In this document: piece after piece, positions 46,206 to 57,361 of the stretch
Layout: each line of letters opens with the position of its first letter
Numbering within the stretch: the first letter of the stretch is position 1
Origin: Trifolium pratense
Taxonomy: Eukaryota > Streptophyta > Magnoliopsida > Fabales > Fabaceae
Reading direction: 5' to 3'
DNA: 64,000 bases
Assembly (NCBI RefSeq): GCF_020283565.1
Contig: NC_060063.1
Coordinates: 32,388,635 to 32,452,634 of the forward strand
The notes under the pieces: generated by a model
What the model saw: the letters and a program-made list of their open reading frames with translations, nothing else
What the model was told of the DNA's origin: nothing
Database searches by the model: none
Translations under genes and position numbers: made by a program

Positions 46206-48498
46206 TGTAACGACCCAAATTTATTATTCACTATTTAAGTGTTTAATTATTTGGTGACGTGGTTTTTGAGTAAGATAGTAACTTTAAGTTATTTATCGAG
46301 AGTTTTAGTTAACGCGCGAGTTAGTGAGAGTTAACGTGTTATTGGGCCAAGCCAATTGGGCTTGAGGCCCAATGGGCCTTGGCATGTGAGGGGCGCCCAT
46401 ATAGGGCAAGGTAGAGAGAGAAATATCATTTATTTCTCTTGTTCTTGGGAAGTAGAGAGAAGGAAGAGAAGAGGAGAGCTAGGGCAAGAGCTTGGAGGAG
46501 AGATTCGAGGAGCAATCTTCGTGAGTTCGTCGATCTAAGGTAAGAGAGTAGATTTCATATTCGTGGGTGACTCGAGGAAGGGGAGAATGTCGATTTCTCC
46601 TCACCCGAACTTCCTCCACCCCATTTTCGTTTTGGTTTGGGAGAGTTAATCTTCGAGAAAATGAAACCCAATGTTAATAACATGTTTAATATACTTCTAC
46701 CATGTAGTGTGAGCGAAATCATGGGTTAAATAATGAGAATTTGTATGTTTTGAGTGATTATATGTGTTCTTGAGCTTTTAGACTCATAAATGTTAAATCC
46801 TTGCTTTTTCGTTGATAACGATGTAGATCGGGAAAACTAGCCGTCCTTTTATACTTAAACATGTTTGTTGCACTTGTATGTGAACTCATTTGGGATTTAT
46901 AACATGAAAATGGGATTTTTGGGTGATTTTGAGTGGAAAATCGTATTATGGAACTCAAGAACAGATGTTCTTCTGGTGTGGTTCGCTACCTGTTCGCTAC
47001 AGCGAATGTGTTCGCCAGATGCTCGCTACAGCGAACGTGTTCGCCACCTGTTCGCTACCTGCTCGCTAATTGGATTTTGGCTCTGTGTCTGTTCGCTACC
47101 TGTTCGCTACCTGCTCGCTAATTGGATTTTGGCTCTGTGTCTGTTCGCTACCTGTTCGCTACCTGTTCGCTACAGCGAACAGCTCTGTGACAGGATTATT
47201 TTGTTGATGTTTTGTTAGTGGAATTAGGCACTTGTAACATGGATTTAAGGTATCCTAACATGCAATTAGGTGTTTATAACCATGATTAATTGTATTGTGA
47301 TGATAGTTGTTGATTATATTTGTGGAATATGATTGTGTTGATGATGTTTGTTTAAATGTCAAAAGAAGTATATTAAGGTGTTAATCAACTTAATAAAGAA
47401 GGATATCGAATTATGTTATTCGATAAAGACGTATATTAAGGTATAGTGTTATCTTAATAAAGAAGTAATGTTGGATAGTGTTCCACATTAGTAAATGAAG
47501 AGCTTAATGCTATTGATTGTGAGTGAATTCATGAAATACATACATGCATTCATGAATATATGTGATATTGGATATTCCAATAAAGAAGGATATCGGATTA
47601 TATTTATCCGATAAAGAAGGATATTAGAGGTGAGATACTCTAATAAAGAAGATGGTACCACATGCATTAGAGGTGTCTAGAGGACATAGCATGAATGTGA
47701 AGCATTAGATTGCATTAGGGATTATGTGTGCATTTTATGATAAATAATGTTTGACACGTACTTGGTAAATGTTGATTGTTAATCCGTATGTGAGGAGCAG
47801 AGTCCGTCATGACTATAAAATGAACAACGCAGGGTCCGTCATGACCATAATCTGAACAATGTATTTGTGATATTAGATTACATTAGGAACTTTATGTATA
47901 TCCCTATTTGTAATTGAGTTATGTGATAATTGTTGATGTTTTGGTATTGTCCGAGACGACGTGAAACTATATGTTTGATGCATTTTGTGAATGATTGATT
48001 AGGTGATAAATGAAGTATATGCATGATATATGAATATGCATGAATGATAGTGATGTATATGTATAATGTATGATTATGCATGTTTTATGAAGAAGTGTTT
48101 AAGTACCCTTTACTTACACTTGTATATTTTGAGTATGTTATCTAACTCTCTTTTATGTGTTATGTGCTGGACCGTTGGGGGTCCAGATTTACAGGTTTTG
48201 TGGTATTCGATGTCGAGTCGTCGGTGAAGCTCTGCTCTGATTGTGACACGGGAAAGGGTTTTATATTGTATATAAAGTCTATTGTCTAGGTTGTTTTGTA
48301 TAATCAATAAATACATTATTTGATTCAAAGATTTGTATAAACACTATTTTTACTAATTAATTACATTAGTATTACTTTGATAGAAGAATGTAATACTCGA
48401 ACCGATATTCAATAAATTAAATGTGACTTTCCGTTGCGTATTTTGAAAAAGATTTTACTAAAGGTAGAAATATATAAATAATGGGTTTGGGTATTACA
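46206..48498 (+). repeat. Gypsy D 3' LTR
   Basis: 2293 bp, 11 bp shorter than the 5' LTR because one TACCTGTCCGC unit is missing near 47171; otherwise very few differences by eye. Confidence 0.93.
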
Positions 48499-49044
48499 TT
48501 TTTTGTCTTTGAAATAAATTCACCTTTGTAACAACCACTCTTCTTCTTTGACTGTCTTGGTTATATAATTTTTTTTACTTTTTGATAATGACAAAAGGGG
48601 GAGTAGTTACGCATTAATTGATAAGTGATAAGTTTCAAATCTGAAACCACGCTTTTATCTCGCTTTTATCTGTTAAGTTAAAAGTTGTTACTTTTAAGTT
48701 GTTTTACGTATTTCAAGGTGGAGACTAAGTTAGTTGAAACTGAAATAAATTTCATAAGTAAGGATAAGTTAAAAGTGCAATTTTAACTTAGCCTTATGAG
48801 ACTTAGGGGGAGAGCTTGCAAACCTCTCACTCTGAAGAAAGATATGAAATTTACTTTATTTCAAATTATCTTAATCTTATACTAAATTAAAATGTCATGG
48901 ATAAAACTTAAAGCTTAGGCCTTAAGGAGTATCAATCTTAGGGGGAGCTTGCAAACCTCACAAACCTAAGAGAAACATGATAAGTTAATTTAACAACAAT
49001 TGTCAATTAATACTTATGTTTGTCATCATCAAAAAGGGGGAGAT
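48499..49044 (+). other. Copia A 3' region with multiple polypurine tracts
   Basis: Continuation of copia A after gypsy D. Four GGGGGAG tracts: 48593-48604, 48803-48814, 48940-48946 and the terminal AAAAAGGGGGAGAT at 49031-49044 that abuts the 3' LTR. Repeated purine tracts are a described Sirevirus feature. No gene. Confidence 0.8.
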
Positions 49045-50211
49045 TGTTGGAACAAAATTGATTTAAAAATGTTTGCCCCTAAATCTATAAAGGTTTTGAT
49101 GATAACAAAGTATTAATAAACAATTGGAAGGACTAAAAATTTATTGTAAGTGCGCAGATATAAGCATCAGATAAGCTCTGAGTGAAGCTCAGAGGATGTG
49201 AATTCAGAAGTTCACAAGCGCTCAGAAGATGTTGGACTTCAGAAGTTACAACCTTCAGATGATGAAGTCTTCAGAACTTCTCGAGTGACTAAAGCTTCAT
49301 CAACCTCTGAAGATCTTTTTGAAAGCTGTAAAGATTCCCTTTGCAAGTCAACTCTTCTACCAATGAAGAAAAGGACCTTTCAAGCCTGATCAGAACAGCT
49401 AATCTCGTTTTGTCTGTCCTTACTTGAGAACGTGGGTCTTCAGACTTGTTAGCTGAATAAGGAAAGTCTACTCTGCAGTAGTCAAAGTATCTGAAACTCT
49501 TACTCAGTTTAGATACAAACAAACTGCATCAAGACAGGCTGCTTGAAGACAAAAGATTATCAACTCCAACGGTTCTTTTTGCAACGACTCTTTTCTGGTG
49601 GTATATATACTAGAAGGATCAGTTGCATAAAAATAACAATTATTAAGGATTGAACGTGCGCTGAACAAACTCTGAATTCTGTGTATACAAGCTCTGAACC
49701 TCTTATCAAGTGTTTTTGCACTTTAGTCAAATACTCTGTACTCTTTGTATTTGCTCTCGTTAGGTTCTTCTAAGAGCATCTGTATACTTTCATATACTTT
49801 ACAATTACTTGAGGAAACTTAAGCTTGTGTGCTTAAGTGTGAAGTCTTAAGCTTGTGTGCTTGAGCATTGTTGTGAAGTCTTAAGCTTGTGTGCTTGAGC
49901 ATTGTTGAGAAGTCTTAAGCTTGTGTGCTTGAGCATTGTTGAGAAGTCTCTTGCTTGTGTGCTTGAGCAGGTGTAATCTTGTGTGATTATAGTGAAATCC
50001 CTTGGAAGTGCAAGGGGACTGGACTACTCTCGTTTTGTGAGAGGAACCAGTATAAATTGCTTGTGTGATCTCTCTCTCTCTCTCTCTCTTAACTTGTTTT
50101 ATTGTGTTATTTATCCGCTGCTATTGTAGTTAAGTTAAGAACTTGAAAAAGTTTTAAACTTGGCTAAAACACAATTCAACCCCCCCCCCTTCTTGTGTTT
50201 TCACACCTTCA
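49045..50211 (+). repeat. Copia A 3' LTR
   Basis: 1167 bp, nearly identical to 6520-7679 (longer CT-microsatellite at 50070-50089, longer C-run at 50180-50189). Followed by CCAAC at 50212-50216. Confidence 0.93.
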
Positions 50212-50216
50212 CCAAC

Positions 50217-51416
50217 AATGAGTCAGTCCAAGTGATAAGAATTTTGATCCCTTAAGCACGTGGTCATAGGTTTGATTCATAATTCATGGTATAGAGAAAA
50301 TTCAGTTGGGAAGAGAAAACCTAACCGCGGTGAAAACTTTGTGTCAATAACAACTTTGTGCACCATGGTTATTAGTTATCGACACGTTGATTAAATTGTT
50401 GTTGATGAAAAAAATTAAATTAACTATTATACACAATGAACAAGTTGTTGCTAATGAAAATTTTATTTAAACTATTATACATTAGCGGGCCAGACAGGTG
50501 CGTTCCACGTCTGCCTGTGTCTAACTTATGTAAAAAAAAAAAAAAAACTCTTATGTTATGAAATTAAAAATCAGAGATTAATAAAGTTTTGCAATTAAAA
50601 AATGTACCTTATTTAAATTTCTGCAAGAATTGTGATAGTTGGAAGACCTTAATAAAAAAGAACTATTGTGTTATTTGAATTTAAAATGAAGGGTAATTTG
50701 GACAATATAAAAAATCCAGCCTAAACTCACCCATCCTTTTTATATATTGTTATAGATGAAGAACAAATTGTTGCCGGTGAAAATTTTAAATAACTACACA
50801 CAAGGAACAAATTGTTACAGGTGAAAAATTTAAATAACTAATAGATCAATTTTTTAATTATAAACAAAAATATTTCTTAATTAAATTGTCAATTTATTTT
50901 TTAATAAAGTAGCTTAATCATTTTTTTAATAAATAACGTAGCTGTGTATATTAAATAATTTTTGAAGTAATTTTTCTAAACAAGAATTTATAATATAGCA
51001 ACAAGAATTTTCTTAAGACACATGCTAAGGATATATATAACTAAATTAATATAAGTTCATCTGAGCTTAACTCAATTAATAGAGATATTTTATTATATAT
51101 GTAAAAGTCAGTTTGAATTTTAAGAGTAATATTTCTAACCACTAAACTACTTAAAGAAAATAAATATTAAAATTTGGAAACAAATAGTCACCAACCTTTA
51201 CCTTTCGTTTGCTATGATGGAAAGAAAGTGGAAGGAAAGAAAATTACGCAAACCAATGAACGAATTTCGACAAAAGTATATAGTACATACAAATATTAGC
51301 ATATAAGAGATTGTTTGATTTGTATTTTCAAAATATATGATTTTTATAATTTTTAATAATAAATAATTAAAAATATTAACGATCAAAGTTGTACATCGAC
51401 AAATATAATGGTGATC
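50217..51416. other. AT-rich intergenic sequence with degenerate repeats
   Basis: No gene. Four degenerate copies of a ~45-bp unit resembling GAACAAATTGTTGCCGGTG...AAATTTAAATAACTA occur between 50395 and 50850. A 15-base A-run is at about 50533. A half-copy of the foldback MITE lies at 51205-51270. Confidence 0.6.
51205..51270. repeat. Half-copy of a foldback MITE
   Basis: The words GGAAAGAAAATTACGCAAA and surrounding bases match one arm of the MITE at 55480-55629. The other arm is absent. Confidence 0.6.
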
Positions 51417-51434
51417 AAACATGTCATTTATTTT

Positions 51435-54400
51435 ATTAATATGTTAGTGGAGGATGAGCAGAAGGGGGAGTGGAGGTTAACATGTTATTATGGATATCCG
51501 GAGCGTAGTAGACGGAGACATGCATGGAATCTTTTGCGAGAGTTAGTTAATGTGTCCCTTGTACCCTGGTGTATAATTGGTGATTTTAATTATCTACTTT
51601 CACAGGAGGATAAAAAGGGCATTCACCCACATCCCAATTGGTTGTGTATGGGATTTAGACAAGCTATCGCTGACTGTAATTTAATCGATATTCCTCTTGC
51701 AGGACACCCATTTACTTGGATCAAAAGCCGAGGTACACCTCATGTTATTGAAGAGCGGTTGGATAGAGCTATGGCTAGTACGAGTTGGCTGCATCTCTTT
51801 CCTGACGTAAGACTATCTAACCTCTTGGCCTCACATTCAGATCATAGTCCAATTTTACTTCAATGCTCTCCTACTATAACAGTCCGCTTCAATGGCTCCT
51901 TTCGGTTTGAGAATAAATGGCTGAAGGAACCGGATTTGGAAGAGACGGTGATTGATGGTTGGGGTGTGAATGACAATGTTGCGATAGTTGATCGTGTTGC
52001 TCGGTGTGCTAACAAGTTACAAAGGTGGGGCAAAAGGAAAAGAGTGAAGTTTAAACAGGAGATTGCAGAATGTGTCCGTGAGATGGAGGCGTTGAGGGAT
52101 AATCAGGGGGAGGTAGAGAGTAGGAGGTTTCAGGAATGCTCTAATAAGCATGCTACTTTACTGGTTCAGGAGGAAGGGTACTGGAAGCAGTGAGCCAAGA
52201 TGCATTGGCCTCAAGAGGGTGACTTGAATACTCGATTTTTTCATATGTCCGCTTCAGCTCGTAGTAAGAAAAAAAAGATTACCAAACTTATGGATGACGC
52301 AGGTACTACAGTTCATACTCAAGAGGATTTTTGCGGGGTAGCTAAGAATTATTTTAATGCTCTCTTCAGAAATATAAGTGGTATTCATGAACCTGTGCTT
52401 AATCTTATCCAGCAAAGGGTGACAGAGGAGGATAATCATTTACTTATGGCACCCCTGACCAAAATTGAATTACAGCAAGCTTTATTTCAGATGCACCCGG
52501 ATAAATCACCAGGTCCTGATGGTTTCAACCCAGCTTTCTACCAAAGGTTCTAGGAACATTGCGGAGATGATATTTTTGTAGCCGCATCTTCCTGGTTAGA
52601 TATGGGGTATTTTCCTTCTAGCCTTAATGAAACTAATATTTGTCTCATCCCTAAATGTGATAATCCTACTTCGATGAAAGATTTGAGACCTATCTCTCTC
52701 TGTAATGTCCTCTACAAGATAGTCTCTAAAGTACTTGCTAATAGGTTGAAGCTTTGTCTGGATAAATGTGTTTCCCAGGAGCAGTCAGCTTTTGTTGAAG
52801 GTAGGTCGATCCTTGATAATGCCCTTATTGCTATTGAAGTTATACATGCTATGAAGAGAAAGACTAGAGGATATAGAGGTGAGTTAGCATTAAAAATTGA
52901 TATTAGTAAGGCTTATGACAAGGTGGATTGGGGTTTCCTTCGTGGTATATTAGTCAAAATGGGGTTTGGAGAGAAGTGGATACAATGGATGATGATGTGT
53001 GTGAGTTCTGTTAACTATTCAGTGCTTATGAATTTTGACAAAGTTGGTCCTATTACTCCGGGAAGAGGTTTACGGCAGGGAGATCCATTGTCCCCTTATT
53101 TATTTATTCTTGTGGCGGAATGACTGACCGCTCTAATACACCAAGCTGTTAGTAAAGGAGACATTCATGGTGTGCGAGTTTGTTGAGGCGCCCCTGAAGT
53201 GTCTCATCTCTTGTTTGCAGATGACTGTTTCTTATTTTGCAGAGCTAATGTAGCTGAGGTGACCCAACTTTTAAGTATTCTACAAACTTATGAACGGGCC
53301 TCGGGGCAGGAAATTAACCTATCTAAGTCTGAAGTGTTCATTAGTCGCAATATGTCACAGGCGGCTCAAGCAGATTTAGCCGGTATACTTGGTGTGCGAC
53401 ATGTGTTGGGCACAAGTATTTATCTCGGCCTACCGTATATGGTAGGTAGAAGTAAGAAGGCAATTTTTTCCTATATTAAAGACCGTATCTGGAAGAGGAT
53501 AAATTCATGGAGAGGACGAGCCTTATCGAAAGCTGGAAAAGAGATTATGATAAAGTTAGTGCTTCAAGCCATCCCAGCTTATGTTATGAGTATGTTTATC
53601 CTCCCTTCTTCTTTTAACGATGATATTGAAAAAATGATAAATTCCTTTTGGTGGGGAGGTGGTAATGGTAATAGTAAAGGTATTCATTGGTTAGCATGGG
53701 AGAGACTTGCTTGCCCCAAAGATAAAGGGGGTTTGGGTTTTCGGAATTTTGAAGCCTTTAATATGGCTATGGTAGCGAAACAAGCATGGAAAATTTTACA
53801 AAATCCAGATACATTGGTGGCTAGACTTATTAAAGCAAGGTATTTTCCACGATCTACTTTGTTGGAGGCGTCCCTGGGCTCTAATCCTAGTTTTGCATGG
53901 CGTAGTATCTGGAAAGCTAGACAGGTTCTGTTACTTGGGTGTAGGTGGAGGATTGGTGGTGGTGACAAGATACACGTAATGTCAGACCCTTGGTTACGTG
54001 GGAATGGAGAACGCTGGATTCCTTCGCCTCAACCTGAAGGAATGTATAACTTATTTGTTAGGGACCTGATGATAGATAATTATAAAGCTTGGAATGTGAC
54101 TAAAATTCGCATGTTATTCCCAGTCCAGGTGGCAGAGAGGATTATTGCGACACCTCTCATTGGGTCGGTTTATGTGGATAAAATGGTTTGGGAGGAGGAA
54201 CGAAATGGGTGTTACTCTGTCAAATCCGGGTACAAGCTTGCTATGAAGTGTATTTTCCGTAATGATAAATACCATGTGAAAGGTAATTGGAAAGAAATAT
54301 GGAAAGCGCATGCTCCACATAAAGCGCGTCATCTTCTTTGGCGATTATGTAGGGGATGTATTCCAACGAGGCGTCGGTTATTAGAACGTCATGTTGATTG

Positions 54401-55211
54401 TGATGTTCATTGTCCATTATGTGAAGATGAGGTAGAAGATGATGTACACGCTTTTTTCACCTGCGCTTCTGCTCAATCCAGTTGGCAAGAAGTTGGACTG
54501 TCATCTGTCTTGGGTTCCACAGCTTGTCAGCAAGGTAGAGCGGCAGATAGAGTGTTTGCCTTGTGTCGGAATGAGGATTACGCTACTATAGGTAGAGTGG
54601 CTATGCTGTTATGGAGTATATGGCATAACCGGAATGATAAAATTTGGAACGATAATGTTAGAAGCCTAAACCAAATTGGTCGGGCTGCGTTTGATCAGTG
54701 GAATGAGTGGATTGCCTTCCATAAGTTGCGAAGTAACGATGATCATGATGTTCCGGTTGTCAGCACCATTCGGTGGGAAAAGCCTCGTATAGGATGGTTA
54801 AAGTGAAATGTAGATGCAGCATTTTTTGTCGGTGCAGGTAGGACCACGATGGGTGCTTGTTTTCGTGATAATTTTGGTGAGTTTATGGCTGGGATTACGC
54901 AGTGACAGCAACTGACTTTATCAACAGAGGAGGGTGAAGCATGGACACTATTGCAAGCTTTGAATGACTCTCAAGTGTTGGTTGAAGCTATTCGCACCAA
55001 ACGGCGAGACAATTCAGAGTTTCTTTCAATCGTTAATGAAATCATTCTTGTTATGTTATCATGTGTGAACTTTGAAGTTAAGTTTATTAGGAGACAAGTG
55101 AATTCGGTTGCTCACACTTTAGCTAGGGCGGCCAATTCCTGGACTAGTTTCCATAGATTTGAGATTATTCCTTCATGTATTAAACTTTTGATAATTAATG
55201 AAATGCAGTAA
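51435..55211 (+). pseudogene. LINE ORF2 (endonuclease, RT, zf-RVT, RNase H), six in-frame stops
   Basis: One frame spans the whole element. APE-type endonuclease: WCIIGDFNYLL, PFTWIKSRG, LLASHSDHSPILL. RT: MHPDKSPGPDGFNPAF, LRPISLCNVLYKIVSKVLAN, LKIDISKAYDKVDW, GLRQGDPLSPYLF and active site FADD (~53214). Then a zf-RVT domain (WKAHAPHKARHLLWRLCRG, with CPLC and FFTC) and a C-terminal plant-type RNase H (NVDAAFF...GEAWTLLQAL). Stops: TGA 52191, TAG 52551, TGA 53121, TGA 53184, TGA 54804, TGA 54903. All are substitutions with no frameshift; several fit C-to-T or G-to-A changes, consistent with decay by cytosine deamination. Confidence 0.93.
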
Positions 55212-55231
55212 GTTTATTTGATTGAAAAAAA
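51435..55231 (+). mobile_element. 5'-truncated L1-type LINE
   Basis: Flanked by the 18-bp duplication AAACATGTCATTTATTTT (51417-51434 and 55232-55249) with a short A-run at the 3' end (55225-55234, overlapping the duplication). Duplication length, poly(A) tail and 5' truncation are the signature of target-primed reverse transcription. ORF1 and the start of the endonuclease are missing. Confidence 0.94.
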
Positions 55232-55249
55232 AAACATGTCATTTATTTT

Positions 55250-56188
55250 TGGAGATATTACTAAATACATAGTAGTACTACTGTAGTTTAAGGTAAATAA
55301 TGCAATTTTCTGCAACCAAAAAGCCTACCTACTCTGGGACCCACTCAAAGACTTGTCTCTTTCAATTCAATATTCCTATACAATTCACCTTTAGTTTTTT
55401 CATTTAAAAATAAATAAATAAATAAAACAGGTTGAAACGTATTATAACAGGTCATTTAATTGGTGCAAGATACACCAATGGTCCGTTTGGTTTGAGTAAT
55501 GAAAAATGAGAGGAAAGAAAATTACGCAAATTAATGAATGGACCTAAACTAATTTTAGTCCAAATTTATTCATTAATTTGCGTAATTTTCTTTCATCTCA
55601 CTTTCTTTCCTTCATACCAAACAAACCCCAAAAAATAGAATCATTCCATACTAAACGGACCCTTTTCGGGATGTCCTTTGCCAAGGTCTAGTCTAGAATA
55701 AAGCTTGTTTCAAATCAAGTTATACAAAACTAAAAATAAATAAACATCACCAAACGTTTGGAAAATAAATAAATAAATAAATAACAACAGACTTTTAAAT
55801 GGCTAATGTTTCATTCATATTTTGTTTTTATACAAATGTTTCATTCAATTTAAAGAAGACAATATGAGATTGTGTAGTATTGAAAGACAACTTGTTTGTT
55901 GTACACAGCACAACATAAATTTAAGCGAAAACAGTGGAAATAAACTTTTAATAATGCTAGACATTTTCAATCATGATAATTTTTTTTTCCTCCATGTACA
56001 GTAATTTTTCTCCTTGTACAGTAATTTTTTCTCCTTGGAGAAATACTTTTTCTCCAAAAGTATTTCCTCTAGCATTTCTACAAGATGATGTTTCAGATCC
56101 TTTTGGATAAATGAGCTTTATATCTTGCAATTTGAAAGCGCAACATGGGTTGCTTTGGCTGCAATCAAATTTGATAGCTGATCTTAAC
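55250..56188. other. Intergenic stretch between LINE and Tat element
   Basis: No gene. Contains the foldback MITE (55480-55629), an AAAT microsatellite (55766-55788) and, at 55985-56075, repeated TGTACAGTAATTTTTTCTCC words with a small inverted repeat (CTTGGAGAAA...TTTCTCCAAA). The left edge of the Tat LTR is uncertain, so its last part may belong to that element. Confidence 0.5.
55480..55629. mobile_element. Foldback MITE, about 150 bp
   Basis: Almost the whole element is an inverted repeat: the left arm (GGTCCGTTTGGT, then GAGAGGAAAGAAAATTACGC, then AATTAATGAATGGA) pairs with the right arm (TTCATTAATTTGCGTAATTT, CTTTCTTTCC, ACCAAACAAACCCC). No coding. Target duplication not resolved. Confidence 0.8.
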
Positions 56189-56637
56189 TGTTGATCAGAA
56201 CAGGTGGAAGGCCAGCTGGAAGTCCGTTGAGCAGGTGGTAGGCAGCAGGTCCGAGCAGATGGTCCACGGAGGGGGGGGGGGGTTGTACCTGCAGGTGCTC
56301 CGATGCCTAAGTCAGTAAAGGAAGAGAGCAAAAGAGATACTAGAGAGAAGTTAGAGAGAGAGAGTAATTGCAATAATGAATAGTGTCTACCTTGCTCTCC
56401 CATGAGGGAGAGTATTTATAGCCCCCAGCTCTGGGCCAAAGGTGCTCTTAGTGGGCTGAACTAGCCAAGGCCCATTAAGAGGGACTGCCAAGATATTACC
56501 CTTAGATAATGGGTAGAGTAGTAATTTTACCCTATCTTGGTGGAGAGGTTGTGCCATGCTGACATGGAGGTGGTTGGGCAAGCCATGTGGACTTTGTGAG
56601 GGTCTAGGTGGACTAGCATTAATCTAGTCCAGAACAG
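56189..56637 (-). repeat. Gypsy E 3' LTR (left limit approximate)
   Basis: On the minus strand the LTR starts TGTTCTGGACTAG at 56637, directly after the purine tract. A TATA box TATAAATA (minus) is at 56413-56420. The outer end is placed at about 56189 (minus-strand ...GATCAACA), but without the other LTR this cannot be confirmed; it could extend further left. A 12-base G-run lies at ~56271-56282. Confidence 0.6.
56413..56420 (-). promoter_or_regulatory. TATA box of the gypsy E LTR
   Basis: TATAAATA on the minus strand, within GGGGGCTATAAATACTCTCC, about 220 bp into the LTR. Confidence 0.6.
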
Positions 56638-56652
56638 GAGCCCCCCAAGTCG
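56638..56652 (-). other. Polypurine tract of gypsy E
   Basis: Minus strand GACTTGGGGGGCTCC next to the LTR start TGTTCTGG. Confidence 0.75.
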
Positions 56653-56762
56653 TTGCTCCTAGGCATAGGAGTGATGACTTTAGATGTCTGCCCAAGTGCA
56701 GAAGGAAATCTCCTTGCAACCTCTCTTGAACAAAAGTGGACGAGGAAGTTGCTCGTCAAAGC

Positions 56763-57125
56763 CTTGCTCGTAGCAAGCATCTGCAATGTTTTGCTCGAAT
56801 CGATTTTTCGAGGATGTTTAATATCTTGCTCGTAATTATGGTTACGAGGAAGTATGTGTTGCTCGTATCTCCTGCGAGGAGATATTGCACAAGATGGAAT
56901 AGTTGCTCGTTGCTATAGCGAAGAGATAACAACGAGAAGTATTGTTGCTCGCAACGATGACGAGGAGATGATTTTCAAGAAAGAATTGTTACTTGTTGAT
57001 ATGTTGCTCGTTGCTCTGGCGAAGAGATAGCAGCGAGGAAGTTTTATCGCTCGTTGCTATGACGAAGAGGCTAGCAACGAGGAGGCTTTATTGCTCGTTA
57101 CTATGACGAGGAGGTTAGTAACGAG
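56763..57125. repeat. Array of covarying hairpins
   Basis: About nine units, most of the form (T)TGCTCG-arm-loop-arm-CGAGGA. The arms differ between units yet stay complementary: CTCGAA/TTCGAG (56794), CTCGTAA/TTACGAG (56829), TATCTCC/GGAGATA (56876), CTCGTTG/CAACGAG (56905), CTCGTTGCTA/TAGCAACGAG (57050-57059 with 57072-57081) and CTCGTTACTA/TAGTAACGAG (57094-57103 with 57116-57125). The array lies between the 3' LTR and the TATA box of the antisense gene. Confidence 0.8.
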
Positions 57126-57233
57126 GAGGACTGTTTGTTGGGAATGTGAAAGGGCGCATTTACTGCTTTGATTTTTACGAGGGAGTGTAAGGACCATTGG
57201 ATCAAAGCGTCTCTTCACTTTCCTGGCTTGATC

Positions 57234-57241
57234 TATATAAT
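57234..57241 (+). promoter_or_regulatory. TATA box of the antisense gene
   Basis: TATATAAT within GATCTATATAATAGAGG, followed by a pyrimidine-rich leader (CACTCTCTCTCTTCAATT) typical of plant transcription starts near 57265. Confidence 0.6.
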
Positions 57242-57361
57242 AGAGGAGAGTGAATTTCATTTTCACTTTTCACTCTCTCTCTTCAATTATGATTCTGGAT
57301 ATTCTCTCTGAAGTTTCAACTTGCTTGTCAGATCGTTCTTCAGATTTTCTTCATATTCAAG

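Larger units (their letters stand above)
28216..48498 (+). mobile_element. Gypsy D: LTR element with decayed interior, hosting copia B
   Basis: LTRs at 28216-30519 and 46206-48498 start TGTAACGACCC and end GGGTATTACA. The duplication TTTTT (28211-28215, 48499-48503) is low-complexity but is confirmed by the uninterrupted site in copia B (TTGTTTTTTG near 33264 on the opposite strand). Net length without copia B is about 8.1 kb. A PBS (TTGGTATCAGAGC, 30521) and a clean purine tract (AAGTGGGGGAGAG, 46192-46204) are present. The interior has no long ORF; only decayed traces of gypsy pol remain near 44264-44310. The LTRs differ by one 11-bp repeat unit and about four substitutions by eye, so a coding-dead element moved recently. 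Confidence 0.93.
6520..50211 (+). mobile_element. Copia A: Sirevirus LTR retrotransposon hosting four nested insertions
   Basis: LTRs at 6520-7679 and 49045-50211 start TGTTGGAAC and end CACACCTTCA. A perfect CCAAC duplication flanks the whole (6515-6519 and 50212-50216). Subtracting the CACTA, gypsy C and gypsy D (with copia B inside) leaves about 9.17 kb. Order: LTR, PBS, gag, protease-integrase-RT-RNase H, a tiny env-like remnant, an antisense ORF, several GGGGGAG purine tracts, LTR. The order integrase before RT marks copia; the large gag with zinc knuckle, the env-like ORF and multiple purine tracts mark Sirevirus. Apart from the insertions and the env deletions, gag and pol frames look open. 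The two LTRs differ at only a few sites by eye, including a CT-microsatellite length change, so it is young. Confidence 0.95.

Noticed and set aside
55957..56403. 148-codon minus-strand ORF across the Tat LTR edge
   Set aside because: Runs through a G/C homopolymer and the LTR leader; no domain and implausible composition.
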